Assembly (NCBI GenBank): GCA_963715575.1
Contig: OY970250.1
Location: 2,418,001 to 2,482,000 of the forward strand
Source of the DNA: AC-32 sp963715575
Lineage (GTDB): Bacteria > Actinomycetota > Thermoleophilia > Gaiellales > Gaiellaceae
Length of the DNA stretch: 64,000 nucleotides
Direction of reading: 5' to 3'
The position numbers and the translations under genes were made by a program. The notes beneath the pieces are model-generated. The model worked only from the letters and a program-made list of their open reading frames with translations. It did not search any database and was not told the DNA's origin. This document shows, piece by piece, positions 57,704-64,000 of this stretch. Each line of letters starts with the position of its first letter. Position 1 is the first letter of the stretch.

Positions 57704-59406
57704 GCGGGAAGGCTGCCAACCGCCGCATCCGTCTCTTGCTCGGCGTCTTCGTGCTCGCGTTCGCGCTGACGTTCATGCGCGCCGCCTGGCTGCAGGGCGT
57801 GCGAGCGTCGTCGTTCGGGCGGCTCGCATCGAATCAGCAGAGCGCCGACGTCGTCATCCCGGCCGCGCGCGGGACGATCTACGACCGCGGCGGCGTGCAG
57901 CTCGCGATCGGCGAGCAGGCGCAGACCGTCTACGCCGACCCGCGCCAGGTGAAGGACGCACAGCGCGAGGCGCTCGTGATCGCGCGCACGCTGCACCTCG
58001 ATCCAGCCACGGTCTACCACTCGCTGAGCGACCGAGCGCGCGGCTTCGTCTACGTCGCGCGCAAGGCCGATCCGAGGCTCGTCGCGAAGCTCCGCCGCGA
58101 GGGCCTGCCGGGAATCAACTCCTACGCCGAGGAGCGCCGCTTCTATCCGCAGTTCTCGCTCGCCTCGCAGGTGCTCGGTTACGCGGGCGTCGACAACCGC
58201 GGCCTCGCCGGGCTCGAGCTCTCGCTCGACCGCGAGCTGGCGGGACGGCCCGGCCATGAGCGCATCGTCAAGGACGCCTCCGGCCAGGCGATCGACACTG
58301 TCGTCTCGCAGACGGTGCGCGACGGTCGCGACGTCTACCTGACCCTCGACCACACGATCCAGGCGAACGCGCAGGCCGTGCTGCGCGACACGGTTCTCCG
58401 CTGGCACGCGAAGAGCGCGACGGCGATCGTGCTCGACCCGACGACCGGCGCCGTGCGGGCGATGGCGACCGCGCCTGGGTTCAACGCGAATGTCTACCCG
58501 CAGGTGTGGCGTGCGCTGCAGCGCAACCGCGCGGTCACCGACACCTACGAGCCCGGCTCGACCTTCAAGCTCGTGACCGTTGCCGGCGCGCTCTCGGAAG
58601 GGCTCGTCAACCCGAACACTCGCTTCACGCTGCCCTACGAGATCCAGGTCGCCGACCGGCGGATCCACGACGCCGAGCCGCGCGGGACCGAGACCATGAG
58701 CGTCTCGGAGATCCTCTCGCGCTCGTCCAACGTCGGCGCGATCACGCTGGCCGAGCGGCTGACCCGGCACCGGCTCGTCCACTGGATCTCGCGCTTCGGC
58801 TTCGGGCAGCCGACCGGGATCGACTTCCCCGGCGAGAGCCAGGGGATCATGCTCCCCGAGGACAAGTGGTCGGGTTCCTCGATCGGGAACATTCCGATCG
58901 GTCAGGGAGTCGCGGTCACGCCGATCCAGATGGCATCGGCGTACGCGTCGATCGCGAACCGCGGCGTCTGGGTGCGGCCGCATCTCGTCGACCACGTCGG
59001 TGACGAGGACACGGCCAAGCCGGTTCGGCGTCGCGTCGTCTCGGGCTGGGTGGCGCGCGAGGTGATGGCGATGCTGAAGAACGTGGTGGCCGAGGGCACC
59101 GGCACGCTGGCCGATGTGCCCGGCTACCAGGTCGCCGGCAAGACCGGGACGGCATCGAAGCCCGATCCGCACGGCGGCTACTCGGACACGCGCTACGTGG
59201 CCTCGTTCGTCGGCGTCGTGCCGGCGTCGCGGCCGCGGCTCGTGATTCTCGTCTCGGTGGACGAGCCCCGCGGTGCGATCTGGGGCGGCGTCGTCGCCGC
59301 ACCGGCCTTCGCGCAGATCGCGAAGTTCGACCTGCAGTACCTCGACGGCGGTGTGCCCCCGGACGCGCCTGCCACGATGACCGCCACAACCTCGTACAGC
59401 CCCTAG
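57700..59406 (+). CDS. ftsI: Septal peptidoglycan transpeptidase (PBP, FtsI-type)
   Basis: 568 residues, GTG in a GTGA overlap. One membrane helix (~10-28), a dimerisation domain (PAARGTIYDRGGVQLAIGEQAQTVYADP, cited as PAARGTIYDRGG) and the transpeptidase domain. Active-site motifs are EPGSTFKLVT (SxxK), SRSSNVGAI (SxN) and AGKTGTAS (KTG). Cross-links septal peptidoglycan. Followed by a 163-bp gap. Confidence 0.93.
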   Translation: MSGKAANRRIRLLLGVFVLAFALTFMRAAWLQGVRASSFGRLASNQQSADVVIPAARGTIYDRGGVQLAIGEQAQTVYADPRQVKDAQREALVIARTLHLDPATVYHSLSDRARGFVYVARKADPRLVAKLRREGLPGINSYAEERRFYPQFSLASQVLGYAGVDNRGLAGLELSLDRELAGRPGHERIVKDASGQAIDTVVSQTVRDGRDVYLTLDHTIQANAQAVLRDTVLRWHAKSATAIVLDPTTGAVRAMATAPGFNANVYPQVWRALQRNRAVTDTYEPGSTFKLVTVAGALSEGLVNPNTRFTLPYEIQVADRRIHDAEPRGTETMSVSEILSRSSNVGAITLAERLTRHRLVHWISRFGFGQPTGIDFPGESQGIMLPEDKWSGSSIGNIPIGQGVAVTPIQMASAYASIANRGVWVRPHLVDHVGDEDTAKPVRRRVVSGWVAREVMAMLKNVVAEGTGTLADVPGYQVAGKTGTASKPDPHGGYSDTRYVASFVGVVPASRPRLVILVSVDEPRGAIWGGVVAAPAFAQIAKFDLQYLDGGVPPDAPATMTATTSYSP

Positions 59407-59569
59407 GGCCCCGTAGTACGGTTCGCCCGGCCTCCTCCCCAAGGCGATCGTACCGCTCACGGCCGCGCGTGTCTGTGCCGGAAGTGTCGCAAAAGTGCTG
59501 CAAAGCGGTGGTTCTCAGGCCGACAGAGCGAACGGCCTCGGCTGGGCCGGACGCTAGACTCGCGCCTCG
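59407..59569 (+). promoter_or_regulatory. Intergenic region with a murE promoter
   Basis: A 163-bp break in an otherwise overlapping cluster. TAGACT (59555-59560) lies nine bases before the murE ATG, so murE-F-mraY-murD can be transcribed apart from mraZ-ftsI. No convincing -35 or terminator hairpin is seen; AAAAG (59492) is the only notable A-run. Confidence 0.5.
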
Positions 59570-61006
59570 ATGGAGATCGACCAGCTGATCGCGGCGCTCG
59601 CGCCGTCGGACGTGCTCGGGCGGGCTTCCGTCGAGATCGCCGACCTTGCCTATGACGCCCGCGCTGCCGGGCCGGGAAGTCTCTTCTTCTGCGTTCCCGG
59701 GACGCACGCGGACGGGCACGAGTTCGCCGCCGACGCGGTCGCGAGCGGCGCCGTGGCGCTGGTCGTCGAGCGGCCGCTCGAGCTCGACGTGCCGCAGCTC
59801 GTCGTCCCGAGTGCCCGGGCCGCGATGGCCGTCGCCGCCGACGAGTTCTTCGGCCGCCCGACGGAGAAGCTCCAGGTCGCCGGCGTGACCGGCACGAACG
59901 GCAAGACGACGACCGCCTTCCTGCTCTACGCGATCCTCGCCGCGGCCGGCCGACGGCCCGGGTTGCTGGGGACGATCGAGAGCCGGGTCGGCGGCGAGCG
60001 CCGGCCGGCTGTCCGCACCACGCCCGAGGCGATCGACCTCCAGCGCGATTTCCGCGAGATGCTGGACGCCGGCGATCGGAGTGCAGCCGTGGAGGCGACG
60101 TCCCACGGCTCAGCGCTCGGCCGGCTCGACGGCGTCCGCTTCGGCGCCCTCGTCTTCACGAACCTGACGCAGGACCACCTCGACTTCCACGGCACGCTGG
60201 AGGGGTACTTTGACGCGAAGCGGCGGCTCTTCACCGAGACGCGCCCGCCCGCGGCGGTCAACGTCGGCGACGAGCACGGGCGCCTGCTCGCCGAGGAGCT
60301 GCGCGGGCAGAACGAGCTGCTTACGTTCGGGCTCACCGACGACGCCGAGTTGCGCGCCGACGACCTCGAGCTCGGCCCGCGCGGGGCGCGTTTCCGAGCG
60401 GACGGAATCGAGCTCGAGACGCGGCTCCGCGGCCGCTTCAACGTCGAGAACGTCCTCGGCGCGGTCGCCGCGGCGCGACTGCTGGAGATCTCCGACGACG
60501 CGATCGCGTACGGCGTCAGGGAGCTGCGCGGGGTGCCCGGGCGCTTCGAGGCCGTCGACGAGGGGCAGCCTTTTGCCGTGCTCGTCGACTACGCGCACAC
60601 GCCCGACTCGCTCGAGAACGTCCTACGCACGGCGCGTGACCTGGCCCAGAGCCGCGTGCTCTGCGTCTTCGGCTGCGGCGGCGACCGCGACCGCGGCAAG
60701 CGGCCGCTGATGGGCCGGATCGCGACGGAGCTCGCCGATCTCGCGATCGTCACCTCGGACAACCCGCGCAGCGAGGAGCCCGAGGCGATCATCGCGGAGA
60801 TCCTCGCGGGCGCGGGTGACGCGGAGGTCGAGCCGGACCGGCGCGAGGCGATCGCGAGGGCGATCGGCGAGGCCGCGGAGGGCGACGTCGTCGTGATCGC
60901 CGGCAAGGGCCACGAGCAGGGCCAGCAGTTCGCCGACCGGACGATCCCGTTCGACGACCGCGAGGTCACGCGCGAGGCGCTGCGCCGGCTCGGAGCTGCG
61001 GCGTGA
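59570..61006 (+). CDS. murE: UDP-MurNAc-tripeptide synthetase
   Basis: 478 residues. ATP site VTGTNGKTTTAFLLY (~105-119), then the conserved Lys-bearing region LDFHGTLEGYFDAKRRLF, VDYAHTPDSLENVL and GCGGDRDRGKRPLMG. TSDNPRSEEP fits the DNPR motif of enzymes that add meso-diaminopimelate rather than lysine. Adds the third residue of the peptide stem in the cytoplasm. Overlaps murF by four bases. Confidence 0.94.
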   Translation: MEIDQLIAALAPSDVLGRASVEIADLAYDARAAGPGSLFFCVPGTHADGHEFAADAVASGAVALVVERPLELDVPQLVVPSARAAMAVAADEFFGRPTEKLQVAGVTGTNGKTTTAFLLYAILAAAGRRPGLLGTIESRVGGERRPAVRTTPEAIDLQRDFREMLDAGDRSAAVEATSHGSALGRLDGVRFGALVFTNLTQDHLDFHGTLEGYFDAKRRLFTETRPPAAVNVGDEHGRLLAEELRGQNELLTFGLTDDAELRADDLELGPRGARFRADGIELETRLRGRFNVENVLGAVAAARLLEISDDAIAYGVRELRGVPGRFEAVDEGQPFAVLVDYAHTPDSLENVLRTARDLAQSRVLCVFGCGGDRDRGKRPLMGRIATELADLAIVTSDNPRSEEPEAIIAEILAGAGDAEVEPDRREAIARAIGEAAEGDVVVIAGKGHEQGQQFADRTIPFDDREVTREALRRLGAAA

Positions 61007-62235
61007 TCCCGGTGCGCGTCGACGAGCTGCCACAGCTCGGCGAGCTGGACGCGCAGGCCGAAGAGATCACGGGCGTCCAGGTCGACTCGCGCCGCATCGA
61101 GCACGGCGACCTGTTCGTCGCGGTCGGGCGCGGGGCCGAGTTCCGCAACGAGGCGCTTGTCCGCGGCGCCGCCGCGACGCTGCTGCCCGACCGGCCGTTC
61201 GACGCCTTGGCCACGCTCGGCTCCCTCGTCCGCGACCGCTCGGATGCCCGCGTCGTGGGCATCACCGGCTCGACCGGGAAGACCTCGACGAAGGACATCC
61301 TCGCCGCACTGTGTGCTCCCGCCGCTCGCACGGTCGCCGCGGAGGCGAGCTTCAACAACGAGATCGGCGTGCCGCTGACGCTCTGCCGCCTTGAACCGGA
61401 CACGGAGGTCTGCATCCTCGAGCTCGCCATGCGCGGCTTCGGCCAGATCGCCGACCTCTGCCGGATCGCGCGGCCGCAGGTCGGCGTGATCACGAACGTC
61501 GGGCCTGTGCACCTCGAGCTGGTCGGCTCGCTGGAGGGCGTTCAGCGCGCGAAGGGCGAGCTGATCGCGGCCTTGCCGGCGGGCGGGACGGCCGTCGTGC
61601 CCGACGAGTTCCCGGTCGAGCGCGACGACATCGACCTGGTGCACCCACCGCAGCCCGACGCGCACCGCGGGGACGGACGCACCGTCGTCGGCGGCGTCAA
61701 CTTCAACTTCACCGCCGAGCACCAGGTCGCGAACGCCGCCGTCGCTCTGGCCGTGTTCGACGCGCTCGGCCTGCCGCGGCCCGAGCGAGTCGACGTCGAA
61801 TTCTCGCCGTGGCGGGGCGACGAGCTGCCGCTTCCGGGCGGCGGCCTGCTGATCAACGACGCCTACAACGCGAACCCGGTCTCGATGCGCGCCGCGCTGG
61901 GCCACCTCGCCGCGACCGCGGGCGAACGGCGCCGGGTGGCGATCCTCGGCGACATGGCGGAGCTCGGACCGGCCGCGCCCGCCTACCACGAGGAGATCGG
62001 GCGCGAGGTCTCACGTCACGGTGTCGACGTGCTGCTGGCCGTCGGCGACCTGGCGCGCGCGTACCTCGACGGCGCGGGTAACCGTGTCGCGGTGACGCGC
62101 TGGGTGCCCGATGCGGAAACGGCGGCCACCAAGGTCACCGAGCTCGTGCTGCCGGGAGACGTCGTCCTCGTGAAGGCCTCCCGGGCGCTCGGCCTCGAGC
62201 GGGTCGCGGAGGCGCTCGCGGCGGTGAGCGCTTGA
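61003..62235 (+). CDS. murF: UDP-MurNAc-tripeptide:D-Ala-D-Ala ligase
   Basis: 410 residues, GTG in a GTGA overlap. ATP site ITGSTGKTSTKDIL, then EASFNNEIGVPLTL, ELAMRGFGQIADLC, NVGPVHLELVGSLEGVQRAKGEL (cited as GPVHLELVGSLEGVQRAKGE) and LINDAYNANPVSMRAAL. Adds D-Ala-D-Ala to complete the cytoplasmic peptidoglycan precursor. Its stop overlaps the TTG of mraY (TTGA). Confidence 0.94.
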   Translation: MIPVRVDELPQLGELDAQAEEITGVQVDSRRIEHGDLFVAVGRGAEFRNEALVRGAAATLLPDRPFDALATLGSLVRDRSDARVVGITGSTGKTSTKDILAALCAPAARTVAAEASFNNEIGVPLTLCRLEPDTEVCILELAMRGFGQIADLCRIARPQVGVITNVGPVHLELVGSLEGVQRAKGELIAALPAGGTAVVPDEFPVERDDIDLVHPPQPDAHRGDGRTVVGGVNFNFTAEHQVANAAVALAVFDALGLPRPERVDVEFSPWRGDELPLPGGGLLINDAYNANPVSMRAALGHLAATAGERRRVAILGDMAELGPAAPAYHEEIGREVSRHGVDVLLAVGDLARAYLDGAGNRVAVTRWVPDAETAATKVTELVLPGDVVLVKASRALGLERVAEALAAVSA

Positions 62236-63236
62236 GTCGAGTCCTGCTGGCGGGCGTGATCGCCCTGCTCATCTCGATCCTGGCCGGCCCGAAGTTCATC
62301 GAGATCCTGCGTCGCAAGGAGCTCGGCCAGCACATCCGCGAGGAAGGCCCCGAGCACCATGTCGCCAAGCAGGGCACGCCGACGATGGGCGGCCTGCTGA
62401 TCCTGTTCTCGGCCGCGATCGGCTTCCTCGCGTTCAGCCGCTACACCGTGCCGGCGCTCACCGTGTTCTTCGTGACGCTCGCCTGCGGCGCGATCGGCTT
62501 CCTCGACGACTTCATCAAGCTGACGCACCGCCGCTCGCTCGGCCTCAACGGCCGCTGGAAGCTGATCCTGCTCGGGTTGATCACGGTCGGCGTCGCGATC
62601 GCGGCGCAGCACCAGCACCTGCCGACGAGCGTCTACATACCCGGCGTCGGGGACCTCGAGCTCTCCTACGCGTGGTACGGGCTGCTCTTCCTCGTGATCG
62701 CCGGCGCCGCAAACGGCGTCAACCTGACCGACGGGATTGACGGTCTCGCGGCCGGGACGGTGATCATCGCGCTCTTCACCTTCGCGGCGATGATCGTGAT
62801 CTCGTGGATCCGCTCAGGCTCGCCCGGGCACCGCTTCGACACCAAGCTCGACCTCGGGATCATCGCCGCCGCGTTGATCGGGGCCGCGATCGGCTTCCTC
62901 TGGTACAACGCCTGGCCGGCCGAGGTGATCATGGGCGACACCGGCTCGATGGCGCTCGGCGGCGCGCTCGCCTCGTTGGCGATCTTCACGAAGACGATCT
63001 TCCTGCTGCTGCTGATCGGCGGAATCTTCGCGATCGAGGCGCTCTCGGTGATCGTCCAGGTCGTCAGCTTCAAGTACTTCAAGCGCCGAGTCTTCCTGAT
63101 GGCGCCGATCCACCATCACTTCGAAATGAAGGCCTGGTCGGAGACGAAGATCATGGTGCGCTTCTGGATCGTCACCGGGCTCCTGTGCGCGATCGGCTTC
63201 GCGCTGTACTACCGCTACTTCACCGGGTTCCGCTGA
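62232..63236 (+). CDS. mraY: Phospho-MurNAc-pentapeptide transferase
   Basis: 334 residues from a TTG in a TTGA overlap. About ten membrane helices. Motifs: KQGTPTMGGLLIL, FLDDFIKL (Asp pair), GVNLTDGIDGLAAGT, MGDTGSMALGG and PIHHHFE. Moves phospho-MurNAc-pentapeptide to undecaprenyl phosphate, forming lipid I at the inner membrane face. Overlaps the CTG of murD (CTGA). Confidence 0.95.
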   Translation: MSRVLLAGVIALLISILAGPKFIEILRRKELGQHIREEGPEHHVAKQGTPTMGGLLILFSAAIGFLAFSRYTVPALTVFFVTLACGAIGFLDDFIKLTHRRSLGLNGRWKLILLGLITVGVAIAAQHQHLPTSVYIPGVGDLELSYAWYGLLFLVIAGAANGVNLTDGIDGLAAGTVIIALFTFAAMIVISWIRSGSPGHRFDTKLDLGIIAAALIGAAIGFLWYNAWPAEVIMGDTGSMALGGALASLAIFTKTIFLLLLIGGIFAIEALSVIVQVVSFKYFKRRVFLMAPIHHHFEMKAWSETKIMVRFWIVTGLLCAIGFALYYRYFTGFR

Positions 63237-64000
63237 GCACGCTTCCTCAGCATGTTCTCGTGCTCGGGCTCGCGCGCTCGGGGAAAGCGGCGGTCTCGGC
63301 GCTCGCGCGGCGCGGGGTGGAGGTGACCGCGGCCGACCGTGAGCTCGGGAACGACGGCGACCTCTCGCTGCTCGACCGGGCCGAGGTGCTCGTCAAGAGC
63401 CCCGGCGTTCCGCGGGAGACGCCGCTCGTTGCCGAGGCCGGACGGCGGGGCGTGCCAATCTGGAGCGAGGTCGAGCTCGGCTACCGGTTGCTGCAGCCGC
63501 GGCTCGTCGGCGTCACGGGCACGAACGGCAAGACGACGACCACCGAGCTGCTGGGGGCGATCCTCGACGCGCCGACCGCGGGGAACGTCGGACGCGCGCT
63601 GACCGATCTCGACGGCGAGGTCGAGCCGGGTGGGCTCGTCGTCTGCGAGCTGTCGAGCTTCCAGCTCGAGGACGTGCACGAGCTCGCCTGCGAGGTCGCG
63701 GTGCTGCTGAACCTCGAGCCCGACCATCTCGACCGCCACGGCTCCTTCGAGGCCTACCGCGACGCGAAGCTGCGCATCTTCGAGCGGGCTCGAGTGAAGA
63801 TCGTGCCGAGGTCGAGCGGCCTGGAGGGAATCGGGTTCTCGGCCGACGACGCGCTGCCGGCCGAGCCGCTGATCCGAGGCGCCCACAACCGCGAGAACGC
63901 CGCCGCGGCCACTGCGGCAGCCCGCGCGCTCGGCGTGCCCGACGAGCAGATCGCGCGCGCCCTCGAGACGTTCCCCGGCGTGCCGCACCGGCTCGAACCG
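63233..64000 (+). CDS. murD: UDP-MurNAc-L-alanine:D-glutamate ligase, N-terminal part, CTG start
   Basis: 256 residues visible; the gene runs off the window. The Rossmann start HVLVLGLARSGKAAVSALARRG requires initiation upstream of residue ~7. The only candidate between the mraY stop and that motif is the CTG at 63233, which overlaps the stop as CTGA. A later GTG would cut into the nucleotide-binding strand. ATP site VTGTNGKTTTTELLG, then ELSSFQLEDV and NLEPDHLDRHGSFEAYRDAKLRIF. Adds D-glutamate to UDP-MurNAc-L-Ala. Confidence 0.88.
   Translation, partial: MSTLPQHVLVLGLARSGKAAVSALARRGVEVTAADRELGNDGDLSLLDRAEVLVKSPGVPRETPLVAEAGRRGVPIWSEVELGYRLLQPRLVGVTGTNGKTTTTELLGAILDAPTAGNVGRALTDLDGEVEPGGLVVCELSSFQLEDVHELACEVAVLLNLEPDHLDRHGSFEAYRDAKLRIFERARVKIVPRSSGLEGIGFSADDALPAEPLIRGAHNRENAAAATAAARALGVPDEQIARALETFPGVPHRLEP

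Noticed and set aside
56335..59460. 1041-codon minus-strand frame across the dcw cluster
   Set aside because: Antisense shadow of rsmH, ftsL and ftsI. No motifs.
1..64000. tRNA, rRNA, CRISPR, IS element or prophage
   Set aside because: No T-loop-like GGTTCGAnTCC with matching acceptor stem, no regularly spaced repeats, no transposase or phage genes, and no abrupt composition change were seen by eye. A tRNAscan or Infernal run would be decisive.

Overview
The window is one uninterrupted stretch of a very GC-rich bacterial chromosome. I see no mobile element, CRISPR array, rRNA or tRNA. Gene content points to a deep-branching actinobacterium, most likely class Thermoleophilia (Gaiellales or Solirubrobacterales). 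The signs are a dcw cluster in the order mraZ-rsmH-ftsL-ftsI-murE-murF-mraY-murD, a fused PafBC regulator, a decaprenyl-phosphate phosphoribosyltransferase homolog and the base composition. The taxonomic placement is inference.

Layout. 1-7.5 kb: secreted-protein start, a cyclase/ATPase/TPR regulator, an endonuclease-IV-like protein, a small cytochrome c maturation block (CcmE of the CxxxY type, a lipoprotein, a CcmI-like protein, a zinc ribbon protein) and an M23 peptidoglycan hydrolase. 7.5-10.9 kb: mntH, hpt, a PD-(D/E)XK-like protein and a PHP phosphoesterase. 10.9-14.9 kb: a four-gene operon of metallophosphoesterase, cyclic 2,3-diphosphoglycerate synthetase, 2-phosphoglycerate kinase and GlpX, a pathway best known from methanogenic archaea. 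15-16.7 kb: SufT-like, GNAT and hypothetical genes. 16.4-25.6 kb (minus): a kdp locus in which KdpD is split into two separate proteins at opposite ends. 25.6-32.8 kb: queG, a twice-frameshifted histidine kinase, PafBC and zinc-ribbon proteins. 32.8-36.9 kb: aldehyde dehydrogenase, thiolase, methyltransferase and 3-hydroxyacyl-CoA dehydrogenase. 37-43.5 kb: secreted proteins, a two-component system and envelope lipid genes. 43.5-51.6 kb: queA, tgt, yajC, a fused secDF, an acyltransferase and a UbiB kinase. 51.7-55.9 kb: an atypical response regulator, DUF2007, DUF1003 and DUF1345 proteins, and an ECF sigma factor coupled to an alkyltransferase. 55.9-64 kb: the dcw cluster, running off the end inside murD.

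Expression signals recur. Many first genes of transcription units have a TAnnnT-type -10 hexamer exactly 6-9 bases before the start codon, which implies leaderless mRNAs. Downstream genes are joined by NTGA stop/start overlaps in which N can be A, G, T or C, implying occasional CTG initiation. Recognisable regulatory sites include a four-repeat MraZ operator with a clean promoter, phased 11-bp direct repeats upstream of kdpFABC (probable KdpE sites), and a DtxR/MntR-like dyad before mntH.

The observations most worth following are the bacterial cyclic-diphosphoglycerate operon, a two-hairpin element found in two places with a compensatory base pair (one copy forms the leader of hpt, which itself lacks a normal start codon), the CTG starts, the split KdpD, and a response regulator without its phosphoacceptor aspartate. 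Several genes carry frameshifts. Two in one kinase fall in the same 11-base word, which suggests sequencing error rather than decay.
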